NCBI GenBank assembly: GCA_019359045.1
Contig: JAHHIA010000007.1
Span: 124,001 to 188,000, forward strand
DNA: 64,000 nt
Source of the DNA: Scytolyngbya sp. HA4215-MV1
Lineage (GTDB): Bacteria; Cyanobacteriota; Cyanobacteriia; Leptolyngbyales; Leptolyngbyaceae
Reading direction: 5' to 3'
The notes below the pieces were generated by a model. That model was not told the origin of the DNA. It did no database searches and was given only the letters and a program-made list of their open reading frames with translations. Positions 53,035-64,000 of this stretch are shown piece by piece; position 1 is the stretch's first letter; each line of letters opens with the position of its first letter. The position numbers and the translations under genes are program-made.

Positions 53035-53769
53035 ATGTCCACTGTCACTCAGTCTTCCTACACTCGTGAGCAGATAGCTGTTTGGTTGCGTGGCTTGGTA
53101 GCGCTCGCCTGGTCAGACGGACACTTCGATCCAGAAGAGCGCAACCTGATTGCTTCTTTGCTAGACAGTGATCTCACGGACACTGCCGATCTGGATACTA
53201 CGCCTCCATCCTCTGACGAACTCGTCAAGGCATTTGGAGAAAATTCAGAGGCTGCTGAAAATTTTTTGCGAACAGCAGTCATGGTAGCGGTAGCAGACGG
53301 AGCCTATTCTGTTTGTGAGGACAAATTGCTACAAAAGTATTGTCAAGCGCTGAAATTAGAGGGAAATATCCTGAAGACCCTCCGATTAGCGCTCTATCAT
53401 CCTGAAAATTCCGTCGATCGAGCATCTTCTGCCCAGGCAGAGAACTCCCCCAGCATTTCTGACACCGCAAACAGTTTCTACCCTCCGACTCATTCTGGCG
53501 ACCCCCATGTGGATGTGCTGCGTCCCGTAAGAGACTGGTTGGAGCAATTGGACGTTCAGGATGCCAGTGTTGCCGAACTGATCTGCAAAATTATTCCTTC
53601 TCAGTGCCCCTTTGAGCGGGATATTAATCTATTTGGGCGTAAAGTGGCACACATCCCCCCGCTCTGCAAGCTCAACCCCTTGTATGAACAAATGGTGAGT
53701 TTGCGCTTTCGAGCGCTCTCTTATCTGGCAGATGATTGTGGGCGGGATGTTTCAGAGTTCTGCCAATAA
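53035..53769 (+). CDS. TerB-like plus Mo-dependent nitrogenase C-terminal domain protein
   Basis: 244 residues. The N-terminal half has two TerB-like helices (LVALAWSDGHFDPEERNLI and VADGAYSVCEDKLLQKY), which in TerB bind metal or act as scaffold. The C-terminal half (about 155-244) is the Mo-nitro_C domain: VRDWLEQLDVQDASVAELI, IIPSQCPFERDI, YLADDCGRDVSEF. This domain was named from nitrogenase-linked genes but is common in cyanobacteria without nif genes beside it. Function unknown; no nif genes are seen nearby. Confidence 0.82.
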   Translation: MSTVTQSSYTREQIAVWLRGLVALAWSDGHFDPEERNLIASLLDSDLTDTADLDTTPPSSDELVKAFGENSEAAENFLRTAVMVAVADGAYSVCEDKLLQKYCQALKLEGNILKTLRLALYHPENSVDRASSAQAENSPSISDTANSFYPPTHSGDPHVDVLRPVRDWLEQLDVQDASVAELICKIIPSQCPFERDINLFGRKVAHIPPLCKLNPLYEQMVSLRFRALSYLADDCGRDVSEFCQ

Positions 53770-53911
53770 CATTTCTCAAAAGCGTGGGAGTTGGGGGTTC
53801 ATCTCCCAAACTCGCAGTAGCGCTCCCTGATTGAATGAGTTGGGAAGATTCTTTTCGTATTGCCTAGTGAGCAAGTGGAAGCAGAAATTGGGCGATCCTT
53901 TCAGCAGAGCA

Positions 53912-54211
53912 CTACTGTTCTTGCATGAGCCGCAAATAATTTTGCTGAAGTTGAATGTGGTTCTGCGTCATCTGTTGAGTCATTTGCTTTTCCAGATCGC
54001 TAATTTCTTGCCAAAATGCTGCCGATCGCCGTGCAGCTAAAAGCTCACACCATAACATGTCCAGCATTTCACTCAGGTTAGATGAAGCATCTAAATCTGC
54101 CTTTAGTTCTGTAAAGGACTGACGAGCATCTTGCTGCGTTGACGGATTTTGAGCGAGCAACAAACAGGCTTGTAGCTGCGCGATCTGAGGATCAAGGGGA
54201 ACTTGTGACAT
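53912..54211 (-). CDS. Hypothetical helical protein (99 aa)
   Basis: From ATG 54211 (a TTG four codons earlier is open). Helical, Gln-rich, MTQQMTQNHIQLQQNYLRL at the C-terminus suggests coiled coil; single WCELLAARRSAAFWQEI core helix. I do not recognise it. It is divergent from trpS. Confidence 0.65.
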   Translation of the reverse strand: MSQVPLDPQIAQLQACLLLAQNPSTQQDARQSFTELKADLDASSNLSEMLDMLWCELLAARRSAAFWQEISDLEKQMTQQMTQNHIQLQQNYLRLMQEQ

Positions 54212-54246
54212 GATCGATAACAAAACCTGGGATCAACAGCGGGTGA

Positions 54247-54252
54247 TATAAT
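54247..54252 (+). promoter_or_regulatory. Possible -10 box of trpS
   Basis: TATAAT 82 nt before the trpS ATG, in the divergent intergenic region. No convincing -35 was found. Confidence 0.4.
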
Positions 54253-54333
54253 GAGTGACTGTTTACATTTCTTAATTATATCTTTCTCCCAGCGTGGAGT
54301 TAGAGTTGGGCAACCGTATTTTTATCAAGAGTG

Positions 54334-55347
54334 ATGAGTAAGCAACGGGTCTTATCTGGGGTTCAGCCAACGGGTAATTTGCATTTGGGTAACTATCTAG
54401 GAGCAATTCGCAACTGGGTAGAGGGGCAAAGTCAGTATGAGAACTTCTTTTGCGTGGTCGATCTACACGCGATTACAGTCCCTCATGACCCCGCTACATT
54501 GGCAGAAAATACCTATAAGATTGCAGCACTTTACCTTGCCTGCGGCATTGACCTTAAGGACTCAACCATTTTTGTGCAGTCCCATGTGCCAGCACATAGC
54601 GAATTGACCTGGTTGCTGAACTGCATCACACCGCTCAACTGGCTGGAAGACATGATCCAGTTTAAGGAAAAGGCAATTAAGCAGGGGCAAAATGTCAATG
54701 CTGGCTTGTTAGATTATCCAGTGTTAATGGCAGCCGATATTTTGCTCTACCAGGCAGATAAGGTGCCTGTGGGAGAAGATCAGAAGCAACATTTAGAATT
54801 GACTCGTGATCTGGTCGATCGCTTCAACCATCTCTTTGGCAAAGGGCAAAAGATTCCAGTCCTGAAATCACCCAATCCGCTGATTCGATCAGAAGGAGCG
54901 CGGGTGATGAGCCTGACTGATGGCACGAAAAAAATGTCAAAATCTGATCCTTCTGATCTGAGTCGAATTAATTTGCTCGACCCGCCCGATTTACTGCGAA
55001 ACAAGATTAAACGCTGCAAAACTGATCCGGTTCGGGGACTAGTATTTGATGATCCCGCCCGCCCAGAGTGCCACAATTTGCTCACACTTTACATGATTCT
55101 CTCTGGAAAATCGAAAGAGCAGACAATCACCGAATGTCAGGACATGGGTTGGGGGCAGTTCAAACCTCTATTGGCAGAAACGATGATTGCTGCACTTCAA
55201 CCGATTCAAGACAAGTATCAGGCAGTAATGAACGATCGCAGCTATCTCGAATCGGTGCTCAGAGAAGGCAAAGAAAAAGCAAGTGAGATCGCCAACCAGA
55301 CCTTAAACCAGGTGAAATCGGCGATGGGCTATTCGATGCCCCTATAA
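54334..55347 (+). CDS. trpS: Tryptophanyl-tRNA synthetase
   Basis: 337 residues from ATG 54334 (a GTG immediately before is less likely). Class I synthetase: PTGNLHLGNYLGA (HIGH-type), KKMSKSDPSDL (KMSKS), and CGIDLKDSTIFVQSHVP. Charges tRNA-Trp. Normal length for the bacterial family. Confidence 0.97.
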   Translation: MSKQRVLSGVQPTGNLHLGNYLGAIRNWVEGQSQYENFFCVVDLHAITVPHDPATLAENTYKIAALYLACGIDLKDSTIFVQSHVPAHSELTWLLNCITPLNWLEDMIQFKEKAIKQGQNVNAGLLDYPVLMAADILLYQADKVPVGEDQKQHLELTRDLVDRFNHLFGKGQKIPVLKSPNPLIRSEGARVMSLTDGTKKMSKSDPSDLSRINLLDPPDLLRNKIKRCKTDPVRGLVFDDPARPECHNLLTLYMILSGKSKEQTITECQDMGWGQFKPLLAETMIAALQPIQDKYQAVMNDRSYLESVLREGKEKASEIANQTLNQVKSAMGYSMPL

Positions 55348-55780
55348 GGCTGATGACAATATTTTTTTAACTGAGAAGCAGAAATATCCGGAAGCGGGCA
55401 AAATAGTAGCGAAAAGGGCAGCCTAGAATCCCGCATTCAAAGTTTGTAGTAGCAATTTGCCAAAATCTGCCATCCTGAAGATGCAGATGCCTGCTAGCTT
55501 AGAATATCGAAGATAGCAGGTTTTCTGGGTTGCGCCAGCAACCTGTGATATATTTTTGTGCCCAATGTCACTCAAGACATCGCAACAGTTTTATGAAAAC
55601 GGGCTGCTTTAGACTGCATAAGAACCAATTTTGTAGTTTATAGAGAATCAGTGATTTGTAGAGATAAACTGTCAATGCCAAAAGTTATAGATAGGTGATT
55701 TGAAACCGCTATCGTTGGCTGCTGAAAATAGCTTGCCATCCAAAATTTACTCAATGAAATGTCCCTGTCCAGCTTTGCTA
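55348..55780. other. Intergenic region with two hairpins
   Basis: Contains CCTGCTA/TAGCAGG (55490-55520) followed by TTTT and GGTTGC/GCAACC (55528-55543) followed by a T-rich stretch. They may end the trpS transcript or mark a small RNA. No gene. Confidence 0.45.
55528..55562 (+). terminator. Possible terminator downstream of trpS
   Basis: GGTTGC-GCCA-GCAACC hairpin followed by TGTGATATATTTTTG; moderately strong. Confidence 0.35.
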
Positions 55781-55786
55781 AAGGAG
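55781..55786 (+). promoter_or_regulatory. Ribosome binding site deciding the response-regulator start
   Basis: AAGGAG 8 nt before ATG 55795; supports that start over the upstream frame (55759). Confidence 0.8.
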
Positions 55787-55794
55787 TTCGTATT

Positions 55795-56742
55795 ATGGAT
55801 TACGCGATTCCAGAGCTTGATACCATCAGTCGCCAACTGATGAGCCTGGAGCGACCCAAAAAGGCAAAAATGCTGGTAGTCGATGATGAGCCAGATAATT
55901 TAGATCTGCTCTACCGTACCTTCCGGCGAGATTTTCAAGTTTTGAAGGCAGAAAGTGGGGTGCGTGCCCTAGAGTTATTAGCAAGTGAAGGAGAAGTTGC
56001 TGTCATTATCTCTGACCAGCGAATGCCTGAAATGAAGGGAACAGAATTTCTCAGCCGAACTGTGCCTCAGTTTCCCGACACAATGCGAATTATTCTAACC
56101 GGATTCACCGATGTAGAAGATCTGGTAGAAGCAATCAATTCTGGACAAGTTTATAAGTACATCACGAAGCCCTGGGACCCGTCTGAATTAAAAACAGTAG
56201 TACAACGGGCAGCTGAAACATATGAGATTCTGAAGCAACGTACTGAAGAATTGCGGCGATCGCAAGCTCAAACTGCGCTCTTATCAGCGATTGTCCAATC
56301 TGCCCAAGAAACTACGAGCATAGAAGCGTGCTTAGAGCAGATTGCTGCTGCGTTTGGCAAAAACTTCATCGCCGATGGCTGCATCCTACAACAAGTAGAA
56401 AACTCGACTCCAGCGGCAACTTTTGGATCCTACAGTACCAGTGAGCACGTCGAAAATTGGTTGGCGGAAGATCCCCTTACCAGAGAGGCAATCTCGACCC
56501 AAAAAATGCAAGTTGCCGTTAATGTGCCCGCAGACATTACCTTGTCAGGTGTTGAGCACTATGCCAATTCTGGTATTCAGGCACATTTGATTGTCCCTGT
56601 CACCTATCGCAATGAAGTGTTAGCAGTCCTCTCGTTGCAATGGAAACAACCTTGCTCACTGCGGGAAGACGAGCTAATGTTGCTCCATCTTTCCGCCCAA
56701 CAGGTCGCACTTGCCTTAACCTGTAGTCGTCGTAAGCATTAG
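55795..56742 (+). CDS. REC-GAF response regulator
   Basis: 315 residues from ATG 55795. The receiver domain (about 25-140) has VVDDEPDNLDLL (acidic pocket), VIISDQRMPEMKGTEFL (Asp phosphoacceptor in SDQRMP) and YITKPWDPSEL (Lys). A coiled-coil linker follows, then a GAF domain (about 170-310) beginning LSAIVQSAQETTSIEACLEQ and ending SLREDELMLLHLSAQQVALA. There is no DNA-binding or cyclase domain, so output may be protein binding or ligand sensing. GAF ligand unknown; no chromophore Cys found in the usual bilin position, so a phytochrome-like sensor is unlikely. Confidence 0.88.
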   Translation: MDYAIPELDTISRQLMSLERPKKAKMLVVDDEPDNLDLLYRTFRRDFQVLKAESGVRALELLASEGEVAVIISDQRMPEMKGTEFLSRTVPQFPDTMRIILTGFTDVEDLVEAINSGQVYKYITKPWDPSELKTVVQRAAETYEILKQRTEELRRSQAQTALLSAIVQSAQETTSIEACLEQIAAAFGKNFIADGCILQQVENSTPAATFGSYSTSEHVENWLAEDPLTREAISTQKMQVAVNVPADITLSGVEHYANSGIQAHLIVPVTYRNEVLAVLSLQWKQPCSLREDELMLLHLSAQQVALALTCSRRKH

Positions 56743-56799
56743 TTTGCCAACTCACTGCATTCTAAAGGGCTGCTAACCTCTCCAATTTTTGGTATTGTC

Positions 56800-57492
56800 A
56801 TGGATTCTGACCAAATTCGCACTCTATTCGATCGCATCGCTCCAGTCTACGACCAACTCAATGATTGGCTCAGTCTGGGACAGCATCGGGTTTGGAAACA
56901 GATGACTGTGCAATGGAGTCAGGCAAAACCGGGGGATACTTGTCTGGACTTGTGCTGCGGCAGTGGGGATTTGGCTCTGATGCTTGCGAAAATAGTGGGG
57001 CTTTCAGGACATGTGATTGGGGCAGATTTTGCAGCAGCGCAGCTAGAGATCGCCCGACAACGATCGGAACAGTGCTATCCGGTTCCCCCGATTCAATGGG
57101 TCGAAGCCGATGCGTTGGATTTACCTTTCGCTGATCAGACGTTTGATGCTGCCACCATGGGCTACGGATTGCGCAATGTTGTAGATATTGAACGATCGCT
57201 CAAGGAACTGTATCGCGTCCTCAGACCTGGAGCGACCGTTGCCATCCTAGATTTGCACCGCCCTAGCAATCCTCAATTTCGTGCCTTCCAGCAGTGGTAT
57301 CTCCAGATGCTGGTTATCCCCACAGCTCGCCGCTTTGGGCTGACCGAAGAATATGCCTATCTCAGCCCTAGCCTCGATCGCTTTCCTAGGGGGCAAGAAC
57401 AAGTGCGCCTGGCAAAGCAGGTTGGTTTTGTCCGTGCTACTCACTACCCGATCGCAGGCGGTACGATGGGAGTATTAGTCGCAACCAAATGA
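56800..57492 (+). CDS. menG: Demethylphylloquinone/2-phytyl-1,4-naphthoquinone methyltransferase (UbiE/MenG family)
   Basis: 230 residues. SAM motif DLCCGSGDLALMLAK and family signatures FDRIAPVYDQLNDWLSLGQHR and GLRNVVDIERSLKELYRVLRPG. In cyanobacteria the UbiE/MenG enzyme makes the last methylation of phylloquinone, the PSI quinone. It sits 21 nt upstream of a DUF445 gene (TTG start), probably co-transcribed. Confidence 0.92.
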   Translation: MDSDQIRTLFDRIAPVYDQLNDWLSLGQHRVWKQMTVQWSQAKPGDTCLDLCCGSGDLALMLAKIVGLSGHVIGADFAAAQLEIARQRSEQCYPVPPIQWVEADALDLPFADQTFDAATMGYGLRNVVDIERSLKELYRVLRPGATVAILDLHRPSNPQFRAFQQWYLQMLVIPTARRFGLTEEYAYLSPSLDRFPRGQEQVRLAKQVGFVRATHYPIAGGTMGVLVATK

Positions 57493-57513
57493 TGAAAGGT
57501 CAAGGTATCATCC

Positions 57514-58776
57514 TTGATCCCTCATCCTTCATCCCTCACTTTTCCCTTGGATCTCGCAACCCTCTGGCTCTTTCTCGCTCCGCCTGTTGTTGGTGCTGTC
57601 ATTGGCTACTTCACCAACGACATTGCGATTAAAATGCTTTTTCGTCCCTACCGCGCATACCATATCGGAGAGCGACGGATTCCCTTTACACCAGGTCTAA
57701 TTCCGCGCAATCAGGAGCGGTTGGCAAAGCGTATTTCAGACACCATCATGGGGTCGTTGTTAACCCCTGAAGAGCTCCAAAATCTGGCACGACGGTTACT
57801 GCAAACTGAGCGGGTACAATCCGTCATTCTCTGGCTGTTGCGCCTGGCACTTGATCAAGTGCAGGCAGATAAGGAACAAAAAACCGTCAAAATTTTGGCA
57901 AGCATTCTACGCGATTTGCTGAGTGAATCGCTGCCCCGCTTGCTAAAGGTGATGGCGCGTCGAGAGGATTTTTTAGAAACTCAACTCAATCAAATCTTTG
58001 ACCAGGTTTTGCTAGAGTTGCAACTCAATGAAGAACAAGCGAGTCGGTTATCTGACTGGTTGTTGGAGGTTGTGTTACCACCAGATATATTACGGCAAGC
58101 GTTGATCGACTTTCTCACCGATCGCAACATTCAAATCATCGATGAAGGCTTGCGTGAAAAAACTAGCGGCACCTATTGGGTCATTGCCAATTTGTTTGGA
58201 GTACGCAACTCCCTCACCCGTCTTCGAACTTTTTGCTTGGACGAAAAAGAAGCCAGCAATGCCCGTTTACAGGAACTCATTACGTCTCTAGCAATTCGGG
58301 CACGGTTAAGAGAATTTTTACAGAATCTCTCACTACAGAATTTACCTGTTTCAACAGTCAGACAACTCAGAAAAACGATTCGAGATAGTGTTCGACACTA
58401 TGTGCAAGAACGTGGCTCTGAGGTGCTCCAGGAACTCAGTAAATCGATCGACTGGGAAAATGTTGCCACTTTAATCCTCAATCGCTTGCGCAACTCTGCT
58501 GTGGCTAGCACCTCACTGGAGCTGGTGAGTCAAGAATTAGCGCTGATTCTAGAGCTTTACCTGGAGCGAGATTTGGAAAATATCGTAGCTCAAGCAATCC
58601 CTATTCTAAATATTGATCAGGTCATTATTAATCGGGTCAAGGCAACTTCACCTGCGGATCTCGAAGCGGCAATTAATGGCATCGTTAAAAGTGAGTTGCA
58701 GGCGATCGTAAGCTTAGGCGGTATTCTGGGATTTATTATTGGAATCTTTCAATCCTTTTCGTTGTTATTGCACTAA
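57514..58776 (+). CDS. DUF445 family membrane protein
   Basis: 420 residues from TTG 57514 (the upstream in-frame stop at 57493 and lack of ATG leave only TTG starts). A conserved N-terminal motif [20 protein letters not shown] then [20 protein letters not shown], long helical middle, and a C-terminal helix [17 protein letters not shown]445 proteins are widespread membrane-anchored proteins; role unknown. Confidence 0.88.
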   Translation: MIPHPSSLTFPLDLATLWLFLAPPVVGAVIGYFTNDIAIKMLFRPYRAYHIGERRIPFTPGLIPRNQERLAKRISDTIMGSLLTPEELQNLARRLLQTERVQSVILWLLRLALDQVQADKEQKTVKILASILRDLLSESLPRLLKVMARREDFLETQLNQIFDQVLLELQLNEEQASRLSDWLLEVVLPPDILRQALIDFLTDRNIQIIDEGLREKTSGTYWVIANLFGVRNSLTRLRTFCLDEKEASNARLQELITSLAIRARLREFLQNLSLQNLPVSTVRQLRKTIRDSVRHYVQERGSEVLQELSKSIDWENVATLILNRLRNSAVASTSLELVSQELALILELYLERDLENIVAQAIPILNIDQVIINRVKATSPADLEAAINGIVKSELQAIVSLGGILGFIIGIFQSFSLLLH

Positions 58777-58889
58777 GCAATTAGGATGAAATGATTTCGA
58801 TGTTTTCCAGACAGGACAACCAGCCTCACACCTTGACCAGTCGTCATTGGTCTACCCGATTAAATTCACCGTCCTAAGAAATTGATCGC

Positions 58890-60080
58890 TCATTCCTCTT
58901 TTACTGCGCCATCCTGATACCAAGCCTGAAGTGCTTGTTGTTGAGAACGGCGAGAAGTACGACGGTACTTTTTACTCTCTAACTTCGGCTCGTATTGTTC
59001 TTGCCCTTCCCGCTTACTTTTGAGCTTCAATGCAGGTTCGATATTTCTGCTTTTGTCTCGACAGTCTTGATGCCCAATTATTTCTTCAAATAGAGATAAA
59101 TACTGTTCATAGCGTTCCCAATCGCCTCGTACCAAACAGTTGGGTTCCTCTCGATGCGAACAATTACTAAACTGACAATGTCCGATCGCCAACTTTTCTC
59201 TGATCTCTGGGAAATAGGTTGCCAGTTCCTCCGGTGCGCAATCCAGTTCGGGTTGATTAAACCCAGGCGTATCCGCCAGCAACCCCCCATGGGGCAAGGC
59301 AAACAGTTCTACATGCCGGGTAGTATGACGCCCACGCCCTAACTTGCCTGAAACCGCTCCCGTTCTTAAGTTCAAATTGGGGATCAAATAATTAATCAGA
59401 CTAGATTTTCCGACTCCAGAGGGTCCAGAAACAATACTGATTTTTTGGTTCAGTCGTTCCTGGAGCGTTGCCAAACCCATTTCGGTAGGTACGCTGATCG
59501 GAAGGGGATGATAGCCCCAAGTACTAAGGCGATCGCACCAGTCAGTCTGCTCTTGCTCACTCACGAGATCGCACTTACTGAAACACAGGCAAACTTTAAG
59601 CCCGGTAGACTCTGCTTTGACCAAGAAACGACTGAGCTGATGGGGATCAATCGTCGGTTCGGTTAGCGCAAAGACCAATAAGATCTGATCTGCATTGGCA
59701 ACTGGTGGACGATCTAGCTCAGATTGGCGTGGCAAGACCTGCACAATCACACCTTGGCGATCGTGCCAATCAATTTCCTCGACTTGCACCCGATCGCCCA
59801 CCATCACCTGTTGACCAATTTTTTTAAGGCGAGATCGGCGAGTACACAAAAGCAGTTCAGGAGCAGAAATCGAAGCAATCGAGTCTTCAGAATTAACTAT
59901 CTGTGCTCCACAATGTCTAGCTCCAGACTCCCAGTACCCACCTTTTTTTTCTATATCCAAACTCACTGAATAAAAATTGGCTTGGGCTGCCAAAACAGTA
60001 CCTAAATGATGAGATTCTGCAGCGAATTTCCCTGAGTCAGATGGATAAGCCTTGAGTTGATTTTCTAACTCAGAACTCAT
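58890..60080 (-). CDS. rsgA: Ribosome small-subunit biogenesis GTPase RsgA
   Basis: 396 residues. OB-fold N-terminal domain, then a circularly permuted GTPase in the order G4 (FSKCDL, about 167-172), G1 (GPSGVGKSS, 219-227), G3 (DTPG, 270-273), and a C-terminal zinc finger with Cys302, Cys307, His309 and Cys315. A late-stage 30S assembly factor that releases RbfA. The C-terminal tail (about 340-396) is basic and longer than in E. coli. Last gene of the grpE-dnaK-dnaJ cluster; starts 29 nt after the TusA-like stop. Confidence 0.95.
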   Translation of the reverse strand: MSSELENQLKAYPSDSGKFAAESHHLGTVLAAQANFYSVSLDIEKKGGYWESGARHCGAQIVNSEDSIASISAPELLLCTRRSRLKKIGQQVMVGDRVQVEEIDWHDRQGVIVQVLPRQSELDRPPVANADQILLVFALTEPTIDPHQLSRFLVKAESTGLKVCLCFSKCDLVSEQEQTDWCDRLSTWGYHPLPISVPTEMGLATLQERLNQKISIVSGPSGVGKSSLINYLIPNLNLRTGAVSGKLGRGRHTTRHVELFALPHGGLLADTPGFNQPELDCAPEELATYFPEIREKLAIGHCQFSNCSHREEPNCLVRGDWERYEQYLSLFEEIIGHQDCRDKSRNIEPALKLKSKREGQEQYEPKLESKKYRRTSRRSQQQALQAWYQDGAVKEE

Positions 60081-60109
60081 AGCTCAACACTCAAAGCGAC
60101 TGAAGTTGC

Positions 60110-61572
<1,463 letters not shown>

Positions 61573-61610
61573 TCAAGAACATCTTAAATACTCGGTAACC
61601 CAATACTGAG

Positions 61611-63545
61611 TTAGTCAACCGCTTCGTAGTCGGCAGTCACAGTCGCATCGTCGAAACCAGGGTCTTCTTCCGTCGGAGCAAAATCTTCACTTGAAGAAGT
61701 TGCAGCAAAGGCATTATCTGACCCATCAGTCTGATTGGCACTCTGATAAACTGCTGCCCCAATCGCAAATAAAGTCTGTTGTAAAGCATCAAGTCGTTGC
61801 TTCATTTCTTCAACAGTAATTTTGGGATCGGCGATCGCAGCTCTCAATTCAGCCACTTTTTCTCCAGCTTGGTTCTTCAGAGACTCTCCAATCAGACTAC
61901 CTGTATCCTTAATTGTAGTTTCATAACTATAGAAAAGGCTATCCGCCTGATTTCGTAGCTCAACTAATTGCTTACGTTTGCGATCTTCATCGGCAAAGAT
62001 ATCTGCCTCTTGACGCATCCGTTCGATCTCAACTGAGCTTAGCCCACCAGTGTTACTAATCTGAATGCTCTGTTCTCGCCCAGTTCCCTTATCTCTAGCT
62101 GATACTTTAAGAATGCCGTTGGCATCAATATCAAAAGCAACTTCGATCTGAGGCACCCCACGAGGAGCCGGAGGAATCCCTGTCAATTGAAATTTACCCA
62201 GACTCTTATTGTCTTTTGCCATGGCTCTCTCACCCTGGAGCACATGGATTTCAACCGAAGTCTGCCCATCCGTCGCAGTAGAAAATACTTGAGTTTTGCT
62301 GGTCGGAATAGTCGTGTTCCGCTCAATGATGCGAGTAAAAACTTCTCCCAAAGTTTCAATTCCTAAAGAAAGAGGCGTCACATCCAGCAACAGCAAGTCT
62401 TTGACTTCACCACCCAATACTCCACCTTGGATTGCAGCCCCTAAGGCTACCGCTTCATCTGGATTGACAGAACGATCGGGAGACTTGTTATTGAAATATT
62501 TTCTTAAAGCCTCTTGTACCGCTGGAATACGAGTAGAGCCACCCACCAACAAAATCCGATCCATATCGTCAATGGTCAGATCACAATCTTTCAGAGCTTG
62601 CGTCATTGGCTCGATCGTGTTTTCGACTAAATGACTGACTAATTCCTCAAATTTGGAACGAGTCAACTCCATCTCAAGATGTTTGGGACCCGTTTCATCA
62701 GCAGTGATAAAGGGCAAATTAATGGAGGTCGTCAGTGTTCCAGATAGCTCAATCTTGGCTTTTTCGGCGGCCTCTCGTAAGCGTTGAAGCGCCATCTTAT
62801 CAACGGACAGATCAATCCCTTCTTGTTCTTTAAAGATGCCAATCATCCACTGGACAATACAATCATCAAAATCATCTCCACCCAGGTGGTTGTTCCCAGA
62901 GGTGGCTTTGACTTCAAAAACTCCATCCCCCATTTGCAAGATTGACACATCAAAAGTGCCGCCCCCCAAATCAAATACCAGAATCCGCTGATCTTGCTCT
63001 TGTTTGTCCATGCCATAAGCAAGCGCAGCAGCCGTTGGCTCATTGATGATTCTTAATACTTCTAAACCAGCAATAGTACCCGAATCCTTAGTTGCCTGCC
63101 GCTGAGCGTCACTAAAGTAAGCAGGTACTGTGATGACTGCCTGGGTAACTGGTTCACCCAAATAATTCTCAGCATCCTGCTTCAGCTTTTGCAGAATCAT
63201 GGCAGAAACCTCTTGCGGGGTAAAGACTTTGCCACGAATTTGGACATCCACAGTATCATCTCGTCCCTTAATACAACTATAAGGGACTCTAGAACGCTCA
63301 ATCTCAGTATCATCCCACCGACGACCAATAAACCGCTTAATACTGAAGACAGTATTTTCAGCGTTGGTAACCGCCTGTCGTTTTGCCAGTTGCCCCACTA
63401 GGCGATCGCCAGCTTTGCCAAAGCCTACCATGCTGGGAGTGGTTCGCCCACCTTCTGAGCTGGAAATAACAACCGGTTGACCGCCCTCTAGGACAGCTAC
63501 ACAACTATTGGTCGTGCCCAAGTCAATGCCAATGACTTTTCCCAT
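61611..63545 (-). CDS. dnaK: Molecular chaperone DnaK (Hsp70)
   Basis: 644 residues. ATPase domain begins [20 protein letters not shown] with [14 protein letters not shown] and [14 protein letters not shown]; the peptide-binding domain has [17 protein letters not shown]; an acidic tail ends [10 protein letters not shown]. It is the main cytoplasmic Hsp70, paired with GrpE and DnaJ; cyanobacterial dnaK2-type locus (gene order grpE-dnaK-dnaJ). A 222-nt gap from grpE may hold its own promoter; no CIRCE inverted repeat is seen. Confidence 0.97.
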   Translation of the reverse strand: MGKVIGIDLGTTNSCVAVLEGGQPVVISSSEGGRTTPSMVGFGKAGDRLVGQLAKRQAVTNAENTVFSIKRFIGRRWDDTEIERSRVPYSCIKGRDDTVDVQIRGKVFTPQEVSAMILQKLKQDAENYLGEPVTQAVITVPAYFSDAQRQATKDSGTIAGLEVLRIINEPTAAALAYGMDKQEQDQRILVFDLGGGTFDVSILQMGDGVFEVKATSGNNHLGGDDFDDCIVQWMIGIFKEQEGIDLSVDKMALQRLREAAEKAKIELSGTLTTSINLPFITADETGPKHLEMELTRSKFEELVSHLVENTIEPMTQALKDCDLTIDDMDRILLVGGSTRIPAVQEALRKYFNNKSPDRSVNPDEAVALGAAIQGGVLGGEVKDLLLLDVTPLSLGIETLGEVFTRIIERNTTIPTSKTQVFSTATDGQTSVEIHVLQGERAMAKDNKSLGKFQLTGIPPAPRGVPQIEVAFDIDANGILKVSARDKGTGREQSIQISNTGGLSSVEIERMRQEADIFADEDRKRKQLVELRNQADSLFYSYETTIKDTGSLIGESLKNQAGEKVAELRAAIADPKITVEEMKQRLDALQQTLFAIGAAVYQSANQTDGSDNAFAATSSSEDFAPTEEDPGFDDATVTADYEAVD

Positions 63546-63767
63546 AAGCTCACAGTTGTGAAGGTATGCAAGGTTTCAATTACTCAGCCTAGGCAATGGC
63601 AAATATAAACCATTTCCTAAAAGCAACATTCCACAATTTGCTAAGAATTCATTCAGCCTTAAGCCAAAGATTTTAACAAATTGGGTCGATGGATTCATCC
63701 CTTTTATCTGGGTGAAATTTATCTGGGTAAAATTCCACTCCCCTATAAAATTAGTTCTAGTCGCGGA

Positions 63768-64000
63768 TTAATTTTGACTACTTTCCTCCGAAGGTACCAC
63801 GGGTTCTGGAGCAGCAGCAACTTTGACCATTGCATGACGCAAAACCCGATCCCCCAACATGTACCCCCGCACTAACTCTTCAATCACTGCTCCTTCAGGA
63901 TGTTCGTCAGTCGCTTCCCTCATGACAGCCTCATGCAAATTGGGATCAAACTCCTTCCCTTCGGAACGCATAGGAGCCACGCCAACCCGTTTCAGACATT
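63768..64000 (-). CDS. grpE: Nucleotide exchange factor GrpE (C-terminal part; cut by window end)
   Basis: The frame runs to the window edge without a start. Visible sequence ends a Grp[21 protein letters not shown], then [20 protein letters not shown] and [10 protein letters not shown]. The C-terminal beta domain binds DnaK and exchanges ADP. A GTG start at 63980 would be artificial. It is the first gene of the cluster. Confidence 0.93.
   Translation of the reverse strand, partial: CLKRVGVAPMRSEGKEFDPNLHEAVMREATDEHPEGAVIEELVRGYMLGDRVLRHAMVKVAAAPEPVVPSEESSQN

Noticed and set aside
63546-63767. CIRCE-type heat-shock operator upstream of dnaK
   Set aside because: No TTAGCACTC-N9-GAGTGCTAA repeat or near match is visible; any dnaK promoter here must be of another type.

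Overview
The window comes from a cyanobacterium, most likely a filamentous Leptolyngbya-type lineage. Evidence: the octamer GCGATCGC (HIP1) and its core recur throughout; psbK encodes photosystem II protein K; the tmRNA encodes the cyanobacterial-type tag ANNIVPFARK...; menG is the phylloquinone methyltransferase; and several hypothetical families (DUF6464, Mo-nitrogenase C-terminal, Uma2, PGM1-like ligase) are typical of this phylum. The organism cannot be named more closely from this sequence. LAYOUT. 0-9 kb: a small one-helix protein, secreted and membrane hypotheticals, a PlsC-like acyltransferase, a LysM-M23 cell-wall hydrolase, an HhoA/DegQ-type protease, and a repeat protein ending in a calpain-like cysteine protease. 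8.5-15.6 kb: tmRNA (minus strand), psbK, a DHH phosphoesterase, ftsY, and a large haemagglutinin-type two-partner-secretion exoprotein that ends 3 nt from ftsY. 15.8-22.7 kb: a composite defence island in the order hsdR, DUF2281-VapC toxin-antitoxin pair, truncated hsdS, Uma2 nuclease, hsdM. 22.9-29.3 kb: a PGM1-like ATP-grasp ligase, a Ca2+/H+ exchanger, small secreted and membrane proteins, and a CPBP membrane protease with a very large ectodomain. 29.4-32.6 kb: a second accessory patch with a solitary DNA methyltransferase, an AT-rich gene of unknown function, and a DUF4160/DUF2442 pair. 32.6-41.7 kb: two orphan ABC permeases, a CopZ-like metallochaperone, a serine-recombinase-family protein without the usual catalytic serine, a VOC protein, a 53-nt near-perfect palindrome, a candidate structured non-coding RNA with a strong terminator, and tandem DUF4870 genes. 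42-45.7 kb: trpE, a Crp/Fnr regulator, an RlpA-like protein. 46-52.9 kb: a close-packed run of two nucleoside-type ABC permeases, a methyltransferase, rfbD, rfbA and two glycosyltransferases, joined by 4- to 29-nt overlaps and probably a surface-polysaccharide operon. 53-58.8 kb: a TerB/Mo-nitrogenase-C protein, trpS, a REC-GAF response regulator, menG, a DUF445 protein. 58.9-64 kb (minus strand): the chaperone cluster grpE (cut by the window end), dnaK, dnaJ, a TusA-like gene and rsgA. HOW IT FITS TOGETHER. Most of the window is core cyanobacterial housekeeping (proteostasis, ribosome rescue, SRP targeting, photosynthesis, Trp metabolism, envelope). The two accessory patches (15.8-22.7 and 29.4-32.6 kb) carry DNA modification, restriction, nuclease and toxin-antitoxin genes. 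They are the best places to look for new biology, along with the calpain-repeat protein, the palindrome and the candidate RNA near 38 kb. Several starts were moved inward from the longest open frame, using ATG position, Shine-Dalgarno sequence or overlap with the preceding gene; each case is stated in its entry.
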